From positions 62,001-126,000 of the forward strand of contig CANNCY010000005.1 of the NCBI GenBank assembly GCA_947503335.1: a DNA stretch of 64,000 nucleotides. The letters are read 5' to 3'. The number at the start of each line of letters is the position of its first letter. Within the stretch, counting starts at the first letter, position 1. The notes under the pieces are model-generated. The model was not told the DNA's origin and made no database searches. It worked only from the letters and a program-made list of their open reading frames with translations. Source of the stretch: an uncultured Pseudomonadales bacterium. GTDB lineage: Bacteria > Pseudomonadota > Gammaproteobacteria > Pseudomonadales > CANNCY01. Position numbers and translations under genes: made by a program. Shown in pieces: positions 17,233-26,886 of this stretch.

Positions 17233-18114
17233 TCACTTGTCATCGTATTGTTCTAGTCTAGCTAATAAGCTGCTAGTGTCATAGCGCCCGCCACCCATGC
17301 GCTGTACTTCGCTATAAAACTGATCTACTAACGCCGTCACAGGCAAACTCGCCCCATTCAAATTAGCTTCGCTTAATACAATACCTAGGTCTTTACGCAT
17401 CCAATCAACCGCAAAACCGTGCTCGTACTCGCCGGCCAGCATTGTTTGGTGACGGTTTTCCATCTGCCAAGATTGCGCAGCACCTTTGCTGATAACATCG
17501 ACTACCGCCTCGCCATCAAGACCTGCTTTCTTTGCAAAGTGCAGTCCTTCAGACAACCCTTGCACAAGACCTGCGATACATATCTGGTTAACCATCTTGC
17601 ATAGCTGCCCAGCACCTGCGTTACCTAAGCGTTTTACTGACTTAGAATACGCTTGCATTACAGGCTCTGCGCGATCAAACACATCTGAATCACCACCAAC
17701 CATAACTGTCAGCGCACCATTCTGGGCTCCCTGCTGCCCCCCTGAAACAGGTGCATCAATAAATCCTACACCCTGCTGATTACAGGCAGTATAAAGCTCG
17801 CGGGCTAGCTCTGCTGATGCGGTCGTGTGGTCTACTAGTACAGCGCCCGACTTCATCGACGCCAACACCCCTTGTTCGCCATACACAACCGAGCGAACAT
17901 CATCGTCGTTGCCAACGCAGACAAAAACGAAATCAGCTCCTTCAGCGGCTGCAGCGGGTGATTTAGCCGACAGGCCTGACGAATGAGTTTCTAGCCACTT
18001 GTCTGCGACAGTAGTGGTTCGGTTATACACCGTAACAGTATGATTAGCTGCAAGTAGATGACCGGCCATTTCATAGCCCATCACCCCTAAACCTATAAAC
18101 GCGCACTTAGACAT
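17233..18114 (-). CDS. NAD(P)-dependent beta-hydroxyacid dehydrogenase (3-hydroxyisobutyrate dehydrogenase family)
   Basis: This 293-residue oxidoreductase has an N-terminal Rossmann fold (FIGLGVMGYEMA, the GxGxxG motif near residue 8). It has the substrate-binding DAPVSGGQQGAQNGALTVM near 120 and the catalytic lysine in GNAGAGQLCKMVNQ near 170. The C-terminal helical dimerisation domain is complete. Members reduce or oxidise 3-hydroxyisobutyrate, tartronate semialdehyde, succinic semialdehyde and similar acids, and no choice can be made here. The correct start is ATG 18114 (MSKCAFIGLG); the longer reading frame upstream of it lies antiparallel in sense to no gene but overlaps uppP and is not coding. 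Its ATG overlaps the uppP stop as TAATG. Confidence 0.9.
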   Translation of the reverse strand: MSKCAFIGLGVMGYEMAGHLLAANHTVTVYNRTTTVADKWLETHSSGLSAKSPAAAAEGADFVFVCVGNDDDVRSVVYGEQGVLASMKSGAVLVDHTTASAELARELYTACNQQGVGFIDAPVSGGQQGAQNGALTVMVGGDSDVFDRAEPVMQAYSKSVKRLGNAGAGQLCKMVNQICIAGLVQGLSEGLHFAKKAGLDGEAVVDVISKGAAQSWQMENRHQTMLAGEYEHGFAVDWMRKDLGIVLSEANLNGASLPVTALVDQFYSEVQRMGGGRYDTSSLLARLEQYDDK

Positions 18115-18893
18115 TAGATCAACACCCAAACCAATATGGCACCAAGAATAAAGCGATAGATAACAAATGGCATTAAACCAATTCGGTCTAACAGCTGCAG
18201 AAACCAGTGTATTGTTAGATAAGCAAATACCGCAGCAACCAACATGCCGACCCACAACTGATTAGAGAACTCGAAGGTTTGCCAGTCTATTTTTAGAAGC
18301 ATTAGCAGCATCGCGCCGCCAATGACAGGAATCGATAATAAGAAACTGAATCGAGCCGATGCCTCGGGCGTATAACCCAACATCCGGCCCGCCGTAATCG
18401 TTACACCAGATCGTGAAACACCAGGCACTAACGCCAACATTTGTGCTAAGCCTATGTAAAGGCCGTGCATTATCGACACCTGCTGATGATTGCTGATAGC
18501 AGCCTTATCGGCTACCCACAACAGGGCTCCAAAGAAAACGGTAGTAAAGGCAATAACCCAGCCAGAGCGCAAGTAAGTTTCGATCATACCTGCCGCCGCC
18601 AAACCAAAGACCACAGCCGGAATCGTGCCTAAGATTAAGGCCGCCATTTCAAATCGATAGTGCTTAGTTTCTTCGCTAAAACTCAATCCGCTTAAAAACA
18701 GGAGTAAGTCTTTTCTAAAATAAAGAATCACCGCCAATAACGTACCCAAGTGAACAGATACGTCAAACAATAACCCCTGATCAACCCAACCAAACAGTTG
18801 CGATGGCAAAATCAAATGAGCTGAACTAGAAACAGGTAAGAATTCGGTGACACCCTGAATAAGTGCCAATAGGATGGTTTGCAACCAATCCAT
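18114..18893 (-). CDS. uppP: Undecaprenyl-diphosphatase (BacA/UppP)
   Basis: This integral membrane phosphatase converts undecaprenyl pyrophosphate to undecaprenyl phosphate, the lipid carrier for peptidoglycan and other surface polymers. The protein has 259 residues with about eight hydrophobic helices. Both signature re-entrant motifs are present: QGVTEFLPVSSSAHLIL near residue 14, with the catalytic Glu and Ser/His, and PGVSRSGVTITAGRMLG near 155 with the catalytic Arg. Loss of this function is associated with bacitracin sensitivity in E. coli. ATG at 18893 is the family start (MDWLQTILLALIQG). It forms the head of a probable four-gene run with the dehydrogenase, aminopeptidase and mannosyltransferase-like genes. 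Confidence 0.96.
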   Translation of the reverse strand: MDWLQTILLALIQGVTEFLPVSSSAHLILPSQLFGWVDQGLLFDVSVHLGTLLAVILYFRKDLLLFLSGLSFSEETKHYRFEMAALILGTIPAVVFGLAAAGMIETYLRSGWVIAFTTVFFGALLWVADKAAISNHQQVSIMHGLYIGLAQMLALVPGVSRSGVTITAGRMLGYTPEASARFSFLLSIPVIGGAMLLMLLKIDWQTFEFSNQLWVGMLVAAVFAYLTIHWFLQLLDRIGLMPFVIYRFILGAILVWVLI

Positions 18894-18928
18894 GAAACCC
18901 CCAAATGGTAACGCTAATGGATAGCCGA

Positions 18929-19621
18929 TCAGGCGTTTTTAGCTGCCCAAGCGTCGGCTTTTTTAATTCGTTTTTGCCAATTTACTTCGTTACGAAGATA
19001 CAAGGGTTGAGCTGTGTAGGCTTTTTCTTGCCAATGATCATCGCTTGCCTCTAGTGCAATATCAATCAAAGATTGAGCCTGAGGATACTCATATCCGTCT
19101 ACGAAGTACTGATCTAACTGAACAGTGGTCAGCAGATCTTTAGCGCCGCCAATGATAGCAAAGTTATCATGCAGTTCGTAACTGTTAACTAGCTCTGAAA
19201 ACTGCTGAAGTGACATTAATTGATCGTGAGGAGTATTTGATAGGCCATCACGCACGTATAAATCGCCCATTCGAGCGTCACCTATCACAAAAGCAGGCCG
19301 CCCTTGCTCGCGAGAAAACTGCCTTTCGAGTGCCTGGTAGGCCGAAACACCTAACACTTTGGCACCTAAAGCATACGCAAGGCCTTGAGCTACGCTCACG
19401 CCAATACGTAAACCAGTGAACGAACCAGGCCCGGCCACATAGGCAACCCGGTCAATTTCTTTCTTAGACATTGCCGATTCAGCCAATAGCTCTTCGATCA
19501 AAGGCAAAATAAGATGAGTGTGCCCCTGCGGTTTAATTACTTGGCGAGAAACCAGCGTTTGTGAACGCGAATTAAACAAAGCGACGGTGCAGGCTGAGGT
19601 AGAGGTATCAATTAACAACAT
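18929..19621 (-). CDS. tsaB: tRNA threonylcarbamoyladenosine biosynthesis protein TsaB
   Basis: TsaB is the scaffold partner of TsaD and TsaE in making t6A at position 37 of ANN-decoding tRNAs. It has an ASKHA actin-like fold. The N-terminal MLLIDTSTSACTVALFN is the degenerate phosphate-1 motif, and VAGPGSFTGLRIGVSVAQGLAYAL near residues 65-90 is the family signature. The length of 230 residues is usual. The start ATG at 19621 lies 38 bases downstream of an intrinsic terminator, so the gene needs its own promoter in that short gap or depends on read-through. It is followed closely by uppP (35 bases). Confidence 0.95.
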   Translation of the reverse strand: MLLIDTSTSACTVALFNSRSQTLVSRQVIKPQGHTHLILPLIEELLAESAMSKKEIDRVAYVAGPGSFTGLRIGVSVAQGLAYALGAKVLGVSAYQALERQFSREQGRPAFVIGDARMGDLYVRDGLSNTPHDQLMSLQQFSELVNSYELHDNFAIIGGAKDLLTTVQLDQYFVDGYEYPQAQSLIDIALEASDDHWQEKAYTAQPLYLRNEVNWQKRIKKADAWAAKNA

Positions 19622-19658
19622 GCTTATGTTGTAAGCGATTTATTTCGTTCAGGCAAAT

Positions 19659-19683
19659 AAAAAGGGCCAAAATGGCCCTTTTT
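19659..19683 (-). terminator. Intrinsic terminator of the histone-like gene
   Basis: An 11-bp perfect stem (AAAAAGGGCCA / TGGCCCTTTTT) with a 3-base loop lies 20 bases beyond the stop of the minus-strand histone-like gene. T-rich sequence follows on that strand. By symmetry it could work in both directions. Confidence 0.9.
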
Positions 19684-19702
19684 ATACAGCATTAACAAAG
19701 AA

Positions 19703-20644
19703 TTACTTCTTATCGCCGTCTGCTGCTTTCTTAGCTGGAGCTTTTTTAGCTGCAGTTTTCTTAGCTGGAGCTTTTTTAGCTGCTGCTTTCTTAGCTGGAG
19801 CCTTTTTAGCTGCTGCTTTCTTAGCTGGAGCCTTTTTAGCTGCAGCTTTCTTAGCTGGAGCTTTTTTAGCTGCTGCTTTCTTAGCTGGAGCCTTTTTAGC
19901 TGCTGCTTTTTTCTTAGCAGGGGCTTTTTTAGCTGCGGCCTTCTTCTTAGCAGGCGCTTTTTTAGCTTTAGCTGCTGCTTTCTTCTCAGCTGCTTTAGCC
20001 TTTGCTGCCGCCTTCTTCTCAGCTGCCTTAGCCTTAGCTGCTGCTTTCTTTGCTGCCGCTTTAGCCTTAGCCTCTGCTTTCTTCTCTGCAGCCTTCAATT
20101 TAGCAGCTGCTTTCTTTTCAGCCGCAGCAATCTTAGCTTCTGCCGCCTTAACAACAGCTTTAGCCTTAGCTGTAACTTTCTTAGTTGCAGCGCTTAGCTT
20201 CTTGGCATCAGCCTTGGCACGCGATTTAACCCACTTCGACTTAAATGCTTCAATAGCTGAATCAAGATCTTTGCTTGCTGCCGCCTGTAGCTTTTCAGCA
20301 ACAGACTCGATTGATGAAAGGTGTGCATCTGCAGCAACCTGAGCTTTAGCACGAGACAGCTTATGACCTAAAGCAGCTGACTTACCAGCTAGCTTGCTAG
20401 CCGCTGCCGCTTTGCTTGCAGCAGAGCGCTTTTGCGCAGCAGTCTTTGCTTTAGCTTTAGCAGCGGTTGCTGCTTTCTTAGCGGCGGCAACTTTTGCGTC
20501 ATGGGCTTTAATATCTTTTTCTACTTTAGCTAGTGCAGCATGCGATTTAGGCATGGCGGTTTTCTTTGCAGCAGTACGTTTGGCAGGCGCTTTTTTTGCA
20601 ACTGCTTTCTTCGCTTTTGCTGGCGCTTTTTTAGCTTTAGCCAT
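19703..20644 (-). CDS. Lys/Ala-rich histone H1-like (AlgP-type) DNA-binding protein
   Basis: This 313-residue, extremely basic protein consists almost entirely of Lys, Ala and some Pro. Residues 1-30 contain AKKAPAK-type repeats. Residues about 35-160 are less repetitive and predicted helical, with a few acidic residues. Residues about 160-230 hold an 11-residue repeat of the [11 protein letters not shown] type. The C-terminus holds eight KAPAKK units of the kind found in eukaryotic H1 tails and in Pseudomonas AlgP. It is expected to bind DNA non-specifically and act as a nucleoid or regulatory protein. The start ATG 20644 has GGAG seven bases upstream. It is monocistronic, with terminators on both sides. 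Specific targets are unknown. Confidence 0.88.
   Translation of the reverse strand: MAKAKKAPAKAKKAVAKKAPAKRTAAKKTAMPKSHAALAKVEKDIKAHDAKVAAAKKAATAAKAKAKTAAQKRSAASKAAAASKLAGKSAALGHKLSRAKAQVAADAHLSSIESVAEKLQAAASKDLDSAIEAFKSKWVKSRAKADAKKLSAATKKVTAKAKAVVKAAEAKIAAAEKKAAAKLKAAEKKAEAKAKAAAKKAAAKAKAAEKKAAAKAKAAEKKAAAKAKKAPAKKKAAAKKAPAKKKAAAKKAPAKKAAAKKAPAKKAAAKKAPAKKAAAKKAPAKKAAAKKAPAKKTAAKKAPAKKAADGDKK
19721..19960 (-). repeat. Tandem 30/33-bp coding repeats in the histone-like gene
   Basis: At least six nearly identical 30-bp units run from about 19721 to 19910, each containing TTAGCTGGAGC and TTTTTAGCTGC. They are followed toward 19960 by two 33-bp units. They encode [10 protein letters not shown] repeats. 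Units differ at a few third positions (for example CTT or CCT, GCT or GCA), so they are not all recent copies. Such an array can change length by slippage or recombination without breaking the frame. Confidence 0.9.
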
Positions 20645-20850
20645 TTGTAATCTCCGTTATTGAAGTATTTTTTTAACTATCTTTTAACTATGAGTTAACC
20701 GTATAAACAACCAGCACAAGCAATACCGCAGCCGTGCTTGCAATGAATATTATTTCATTATTATTGACTTTGCACCCTTTTCTAGCATTTTTTTAAAATT
20801 CAAGACTTGAAAATAAAAAATATTTAAATTTTAAGACAGCATAGACAAAA
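20645..20850. other. AT-rich upstream region of the histone-like gene
   Basis: These 206 bases separate the histone-like start from the adk terminator. The region is strongly AT-rich with several A or T runs, which is compatible with promoter activity and bent DNA. It contains the ribosome-binding site GGAGATTACAA before the ATG. I see no ORF, and no -35/-10 pair good enough to call. Confidence 0.4.
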
Positions 20851-20873
20851 AAACCGAGCTTTTAGCTCGGTTT
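20851..20873 (-). terminator. Intrinsic terminator of adk
   Basis: A 10-bp perfect stem (AAACCGAGCT / AGCTCGGTTT) with a 3-base loop lies 44 bases after the adk stop. On the minus strand it ends in a run of seven T. Confidence 0.92.
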
Positions 20874-20916
20874 CTTAAAAAGTTTGGGTACTTTTAATAA
20901 ACTTTAAAGGCAACGA

Positions 20917-21585
<669 letters not shown>

Positions 21586-21640
21586 TTAGTATCAGTAGAT
21601 ATTACCGTTATCAGCGGCAACCATACTCTTATAGTAGCAC

Positions 21641-22444
21641 TTATACAAGCGACTCAGCCTTCTTTACGCGCTGCCATAACGCCTCTAGCTGTTGTTCGGT
21701 CATATTGCCGAGTGGTTGATCTGCTAGCTGTTCAACCTGCTTAAATCTTGAAATGAATTTTTGATTTGCTTGTTGCATAGATTGCTCAGCGCTTACGCCA
21801 AGATGCCTTGCAAGCTGAACGGTCGAGAACAGCAGATCACCCAATTCTTCGACCATCTGGTTTTGAGCCCCTGACTCGATAGCCTGTTCTAACTCTGCCA
21901 GCTCTTCACGCACTTTTTCGATCACAAACTTAGGTTCTGACCAATCAAAACCAACATTGGCTACGCGCTTTCCTAGCTTTTGCGCCCGTACCAAACCGGT
22001 CATTCCAGAAGGAACCGAATCGACAATACTTAAGTCGCCCCGACTGGCGCGCTCTTCTGCCTTTATCTGTTCCCAACTTTCTTTAATCAAAGCCTCATCG
22101 GCAGGCCCTGATGTGCGCTTAGATGTGAGCGTACCGTCTGGAAAAACATGAGGGTGCCGGCGCACTAGCTTAGCCACTAGCCCACTGACAATCGCTGAAA
22201 AGTCAAAGCGCCCCTCTTCTTTGGCCATCTGCGCGTAAAAGATCACTTGAAAGAGTAAATCGCCCAACTCATCGGCTATCTCTTCGTAACTCTGCCGGCC
22301 GATGGCATCAGCCACCTCATAGGCCTCTTCTATCGTAGAGGGCACAATAGATTCAAATGTTTGCTTTATATCCCACGGGCAACCTGTATCGGGGTCGCGT
22401 AAGCGAGACATCAAATACAGCAAATCATCGACAGAATATTGCAT
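21641..22444 (-). CDS. mazG: Nucleoside triphosphate pyrophosphohydrolase MazG
   Basis: MazG is an all-alpha NTP pyrophosphatase that hydrolyses NTPs or dNTPs to NMP plus PPi. The 267-residue protein has two tandem MazG domains, as in E. coli. The first domain has the EExxE and ExxD metal motifs (EEAYEVADAI, DELGDLLFQV) at about residues 38-63. The second has EELAELEQAI and EELGDLLFSTVQLAR in the C-terminal half. The signature CPWDIKQT near the N-terminus fixes the identity. It follows relA by 17 bases and is probably in the same operon, as in many gammaproteobacteria, where MazG is linked to nutritional stress and ppGpp levels. Confidence 0.96.
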   Translation of the reverse strand: MQYSVDDLLYLMSRLRDPDTGCPWDIKQTFESIVPSTIEEAYEVADAIGRQSYEEIADELGDLLFQVIFYAQMAKEEGRFDFSAIVSGLVAKLVRRHPHVFPDGTLTSKRTSGPADEALIKESWEQIKAEERASRGDLSIVDSVPSGMTGLVRAQKLGKRVANVGFDWSEPKFVIEKVREELAELEQAIESGAQNQMVEELGDLLFSTVQLARHLGVSAEQSMQQANQKFISRFKQVEQLADQPLGNMTEQQLEALWQRVKKAESLV

Positions 22445-22461
22445 GCTTTCTCCTAAACTAC

Positions 22462-24702
22462 TCAGGTACGCCTAGCGACCATGACATTAGGTAGTTGATT
22501 GACCAATGCCAAGAGTCGACTTAGCTTATTCAATGACGACACTTCGGCTGTTAACGTCATGGTTACTGTGCTATTCGTCTTGTCACTCTTGGTATACATC
22601 GAAATCACGTTGATACGCTCTGAATCGAGCAATTTTGTGATATCACTTAACAGACCAACACGATCGTAGGCTTCGATGATTAGCTCTACAGGGTATGTTT
22701 GTTCGTTGCCCGAGCCCCAATCAACCTTGATAATACGCTCTGGCTCATCTTGTTGAAGCTGTAAAACGTTAGTACAGTCGCTGCGATGTACCGACACCCC
22801 CCGCCCTTTAGTGATAAAGCCCACTATTTCGTCACCAGGCACAGGGCCACAGCAACTGGCCATCGTTGATAGCATGTTACCGATACCCATAATCTCGACA
22901 TCGCTTGTCGAGTGATCGGGCCTAGAACGTGGTTTACTTACTTTAAATGCGGTCTCTACCTGGGGCGTCTCAACCTGCGATTGCGCCGCGTTAAGCACTT
23001 GGTTTACGCCTAGATCGCTCGCACCTACCGCTGCGTAGAGATCTTCTAACCCGACAAGATTAAGATCTTGCGAGAGCTTGTCAAAATCGATATCCATTAA
23101 GCCGAGACGTTTAAATTCTTTATCAAGAATCACTCGCCCATCGGTGATATTCTGATCGCGCGCTTGCTGCTTAAACCAGTGAGCAACCTTTGAACGCGCT
23201 CTATTCGTTTGCAGATAGCCCAAAGCAGGTGTTAGCCAGTCTCGAGATGGGCCATCGACTTTACCCGTAATGATCTCAACTTGATCACTAGTCGTTAGCA
23301 CATGGTTAAGCGGCACAATACGCCCGTTCACCTTAGCGCCTCGACAGCGGTGCCCTACCTCGGTGTGCACCCGGTAAGCAAAGTCGAGAGGTGTTGCTCC
23401 TAACGGTAAATCAATCACATGCCCATCAGGAGTGAACACATAGATACGATCTTGAGTAACGCTGCCACCGATTTGATCATCTAATGCTTCATCACCACCG
23501 GTTTCTTCGTGCCATTCAAGCACTTGGCGTAGCCACTCGATTTTTTCTTCGTACGAGTTTGCCTTATTGTTAACGTCAGTACCCTTATACAACCAATGGG
23601 CACACACGCCGTATTCAGCTTCTTCGTGCATGGTGCGAGTTCTGATCTGAACTTCTAGCACCTTGCCTTCATCGCCAATTACTGCCGTATGCAATGAACG
23701 GTAACCGTTTTCTTTCGGAGCATTGATATAATCGTCAAATTCGTTGGGGATATTACGCCACAGGGTATGAATAACACCCAATACGGCATAGCACTCTTGC
23801 ACTGTGTCTACCAGAATACGTACTGCGCGAATATCATAGACCTGCGAAAAGCCAATATTCTTACGGCGCATTTTTCGCCAAATACTGTAGATGTGTTTAG
23901 CTCGCCCAGCGATTTCTGCGTCGATATTTTGATCGCCTAACTCTTTGTGCAGTTTGGCAATGGTGTTATCAATGTATTGCTGTCGGTCTAGGCGCTTACC
24001 GTCAAGTAGCTTGGCAATCTGCTTGTACGAATCGGGCTCTAGATACCTAAAGCTAAGATCTTCTAGCTCCCATTTGATATGCCCAATACCCAGTCTATGA
24101 GCTAGCGGTGCATACACGTCAAATACTTCGCGAGCTACCTTAATGCGCTTTGCTTCAGGAGCTTCTTTAACTGCACGAATTGCACAGGTGCGCTCGGCAA
24201 TCTTAATCAGAGCCACGCGAACATCATCGACCACTGCAACAAGCATCTTTCTAATAGCTTCTATCTGCTCTACGCCAGCCTTACCAAGAGACTTGTCTTC
24301 GCGTTCGGTACGTGCCTGACTAATAGCTGCCATGCGTAATACACCATCGATTAACTTGGCGACCTCTTTGCCAGAGCGCTTTTTAACCGCTTCAAGTGTG
24401 GTGGTTTCTTCACGTACATGGCGATATAGAAGCGCCGCTTCGATGCTTTCTAGATCTAAACGAAGCTCAGCCAGAATCTGGGCCATCTCAAGCCCTGTAA
24501 TAAATGCATCGCTGTGCTCAGACCATCGATTTTCGTTATCAACAGCCTTGCGTTGTAACTCTTGTGACCAACCAGCGGCGTTACGTAATTTGGTACGGGC
24601 ATCGGTACCTAGGTCGCCAAACTGTAATAGTGTTTCGACCCAAGCATTGATATCTACCTCGCCCTGTTCATCAAGGGGGTAGTCTTCGCGAACTTTGACC
24701 AT
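22462..24702 (-). CDS. relA: (p)ppGpp synthetase RelA (GTP pyrophosphokinase)
   Basis: RelA is the ribosome-associated synthetase of the stringent response, activated by uncharged tRNA. The 746-residue protein has a degenerate N-terminal HD domain: the usual HD pair is replaced (LLYRHVREET), so no hydrolase activity is expected. The synthetase domain around residues 245-350 carries EFDDYINAPKENGYRSLHTAV; the EFDD form marks RelA rather than bifunctional SpoT. Next come the TGS domain (RIYVFTPDGHVIDLPLGATPLDFAY), a helical/zinc-finger-like region (ASCCGPVPGDEIVGF) and a C-terminal ACT/RRM domain. ATG at 24702 follows the rlmD stop by six bases. The order rlmD-relA-mazG is classic. Confidence 0.97.
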   Translation of the reverse strand: MVKVREDYPLDEQGEVDINAWVETLLQFGDLGTDARTKLRNAAGWSQELQRKAVDNENRWSEHSDAFITGLEMAQILAELRLDLESIEAALLYRHVREETTTLEAVKKRSGKEVAKLIDGVLRMAAISQARTEREDKSLGKAGVEQIEAIRKMLVAVVDDVRVALIKIAERTCAIRAVKEAPEAKRIKVAREVFDVYAPLAHRLGIGHIKWELEDLSFRYLEPDSYKQIAKLLDGKRLDRQQYIDNTIAKLHKELGDQNIDAEIAGRAKHIYSIWRKMRRKNIGFSQVYDIRAVRILVDTVQECYAVLGVIHTLWRNIPNEFDDYINAPKENGYRSLHTAVIGDEGKVLEVQIRTRTMHEEAEYGVCAHWLYKGTDVNNKANSYEEKIEWLRQVLEWHEETGGDEALDDQIGGSVTQDRIYVFTPDGHVIDLPLGATPLDFAYRVHTEVGHRCRGAKVNGRIVPLNHVLTTSDQVEIITGKVDGPSRDWLTPALGYLQTNRARSKVAHWFKQQARDQNITDGRVILDKEFKRLGLMDIDFDKLSQDLNLVGLEDLYAAVGASDLGVNQVLNAAQSQVETPQVETAFKVSKPRSRPDHSTSDVEIMGIGNMLSTMASCCGPVPGDEIVGFITKGRGVSVHRSDCTNVLQLQQDEPERIIKVDWGSGNEQTYPVELIIEAYDRVGLLSDITKLLDSERINVISMYTKSDKTNSTVTMTLTAEVSSLNKLSRLLALVNQLPNVMVARRT

Positions 24703-24708
24703 GAATGA

Positions 24709-25986
24709 TCACGACTCCTTTGTGAGCAACATCATAGTTTCTATATGGGGTGTTTGCGGGAACATATCAACCACTTTGGCTCGAGATATCTGATATCCAG
24801 CCTGCATTAGTATCTTTGCATCTCTTACCTGCGTGGCAGGGTCGCACGAGATATAAACGATCTGGCTCAAGTTAGGTAGCTGATCGGCATGCTCTGCAAT
24901 TTGCTGCGCAATATGATGCGCTCCTGCTCTTGGAGGGTCAAGTACCAGCACATTAGCGTCAAATACAGCTTTAGGTAGCGCGCCCTCGAATAGATCAGCA
25001 CAGGCATACTCAGCGTTAGCAACAGCCATTCGCTTAGCTCGTGTCACCATACCCATATCTAGTTCGTATCCCATCACAGGTGAACCCTTTAACCTGTAGT
25101 AGCCGGCTAGATAATTAGTGAAGTTACCCAATCCCGAAAACAGATCAACTATCTGGGTACCTTCTTCTAAATCAGACAACCAATTTGTTAGCGTGCTCTG
25201 CATTACGCCATTGGCAAACGCATTTGCCTGAACAAAGTCATAAGCAGTAACAGTGTTAGCATCTCGTGCGTCGTCGTAGTCATGATAGATCCACCCCACC
25301 TGCTCAGCACTCTCTTTTAACAGCGCTCGTTGAGCTGATGACACATCGCTGTTTACCCCAATACCTACCCTGACCTGATCGAGTAGGGTTACCAATACCT
25401 CTGACACGCCTCCCTTCAACTGAGCAAGCCAATCGTTTAGCGGGGAAATCAGCTCTTCTAACTCATTGGTTAAAACGGGGCAGGCATCAATGCTCACGAT
25501 CTTCTTAGCGTTACGCTCTCTAAACCCCATCTTTGGTAAGCCGTCACGCCATGACACAGCAAAACGCGCACGACGACGATACTTATAGGGCGAGTTCTGT
25601 TCGCTAGCGTCTAATACAGTTTGCGCATTTAGCTGCGCAAGCTGACGCATAAAGCGCTGCTCTTTAGCCTCAAGCTGAGCTTCATAGCTAAGGTTTTGCC
25701 AAACACAGCCTCCGCATCGGCCAAAGTACTGGCACGAGGGCTCGATACGCGCATCACTTTCTTGCTCAACATCTATCAGCTTTGCGGTAAGGCGTTTATT
25801 GTTTGCCTGTTCGATACGCGCAGTAACGCTCTCATTCTTCAATGCATCTGCAATAAAGATTGGTTTGCCCTTGTATCGACCAACACCTTGGCCATCATGA
25901 CTGTAACCGTCGATAACCACATCAACCTGTTGACCTACTAGCGAGTTGCCTTGTTTTTTACGCCCACCGGCTCGCCAAATACTCAC
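24709..25986 (-). CDS. rlmD: 23S rRNA (uracil-1939-C5)-methyltransferase RlmD
   Basis: This SAM-dependent enzyme makes m5U1939 in 23S rRNA. The 425-residue protein has an N-terminal TRAM domain (VDVVIDGYSHDGQGVGRYKGKPIFI), then the Fe-S cluster cysteines CQYFGRCGGC plus a later Cys in SIDACPVL. The Rossmann-like methyltransferase domain has DLFSGLGNFT as the SAM motif, DPPRAGA, and the catalytic cysteine in YISCDPAT. The start is GTG at 25986, overlapping the cysM stop as GTGA, which implies coupled translation. Length and order match the family. Confidence 0.95.
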   Translation of the reverse strand: MSIWRAGGRKKQGNSLVGQQVDVVIDGYSHDGQGVGRYKGKPIFIADALKNESVTARIEQANNKRLTAKLIDVEQESDARIEPSCQYFGRCGGCVWQNLSYEAQLEAKEQRFMRQLAQLNAQTVLDASEQNSPYKYRRRARFAVSWRDGLPKMGFRERNAKKIVSIDACPVLTNELEELISPLNDWLAQLKGGVSEVLVTLLDQVRVGIGVNSDVSSAQRALLKESAEQVGWIYHDYDDARDANTVTAYDFVQANAFANGVMQSTLTNWLSDLEEGTQIVDLFSGLGNFTNYLAGYYRLKGSPVMGYELDMGMVTRAKRMAVANAEYACADLFEGALPKAVFDANVLVLDPPRAGAHHIAQQIAEHADQLPNLSQIVYISCDPATQVRDAKILMQAGYQISRAKVVDMFPQTPHIETMMLLTKES

Positions 25987-26870
25987 TGACTAAACACACC
26001 CGACGAGAGATAGCGATCGCCACGGTCGCATATCACTGCTACGATCACCGCACCAGGATTTTGTTTAGCCACGCGTAACGCACCTACAATTGCGCCGCCA
26101 GACGAAACTCCGCACGATATGCCTTCTTCTTTGCTTAATCGACGCATCATAACTTCGGCCTCGTTTTGGCCAATATCCAACACCTGATCAACGCGGGTCT
26201 CGTCAAAGATTGCAGGCAAATATTCTTTAGGCCAGCGACGAATGCCTGGGATACTGGCGTTGTCTTCGGGTTGCAAACCAACGATCGTGATTTCAGGGTT
26301 TACTTCTTTGAAGTATTTAGAGCACCCCATAATGGTGCCAGTAGTACCCATACTACTAACGAAGTGCGTCATCATTTGATTAGACTGCTGCCAAATCTCG
26401 GGGCCGGTTGTTAAATAGTGGGCAGCCGGATTATCTGGGTTTGAAAACTGATTCAGTACTTTGCCTTCACCATTGGCTTCCATTTCAAGCGCCAGATCCC
26501 TTGCGCCCTCCATGCCGGCTTCACCAGACACTAAAATTAATTCAGCGCCATAAGCCTGCATAGAGTCTTTTCGCTCTTGAGTTGCTGTTTCTGGCATGAT
26601 CAAGGTAATTGGATAACCTTTCATCGCCGCTGCCATCGCTAAGGCGATGCCCGTATTACCACTTGTCGCCTCGATCAAACGCTGGCCAGGCTTGATTTCG
26701 CCACGGGCTTCAGCGGCGTTAATCATGTTTAAAGCCGGTCGATCTTTAACACTACCCGCTGGATTATTGCCTTCTAATTTAACCAGGATAGTAGCGTCTA
26801 GATCGCTACCGATACGCTGCAGTTTAACTAACGGTGTATTACCTACTTGCTGGTCAATTGTTTGAAACAT
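25983..26870 (-). CDS. cysM: Cysteine synthase B (O-acetylserine sulfhydrylase)
   Basis: This is a PLP enzyme that makes cysteine from O-acetylserine and sulfide (CysM-type enzymes also use thiosulfate). The 295-residue product starts MFQTIDQQVGNTPLVKLQRI, and the PLP lysine is K42 in GSVKDRPALNMI. The TSGNTGIALA loop near 70 and the glycine-rich GTTGTIMG loop near 175 hold the cofactor phosphate. ATG 26870 was chosen because GAGG sits five bases upstream and the product aligns with CysM there; a longer frame would add eight residues. The neighbouring acpS stop lies 16 bases upstream. Confidence 0.94.
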   Translation of the reverse strand: MFQTIDQQVGNTPLVKLQRIGSDLDATILVKLEGNNPAGSVKDRPALNMINAAEARGEIKPGQRLIEATSGNTGIALAMAAAMKGYPITLIMPETATQERKDSMQAYGAELILVSGEAGMEGARDLALEMEANGEGKVLNQFSNPDNPAAHYLTTGPEIWQQSNQMMTHFVSSMGTTGTIMGCSKYFKEVNPEITIVGLQPEDNASIPGIRRWPKEYLPAIFDETRVDQVLDIGQNEAEVMMRRLSKEEGISCGVSSGGAIVGALRVAKQNPGAVIVAVICDRGDRYLSSGVFSQ

Positions 26871-26886
26871 TGTTACCTCAAAATTC

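Noticed and set aside
18115-18255. N-terminal extension of the dehydrogenase to 18255
   Set aside because: It runs through uppP; the Rossmann start MSKCAFIGLG lies at 18114 and overlaps the uppP stop normally.
19721-19960. Possible CRISPR-like array from regular 30-bp units
   Set aside because: There are no unique spacers; the units are contiguous coding repeats of a Lys/Ala-rich protein.
20394-20663. Plus-strand Ala-rich ORF opposite the histone-like gene
   Set aside because: It is an antisense shadow of Lys/Ala codon bias with no ribosome-binding site.
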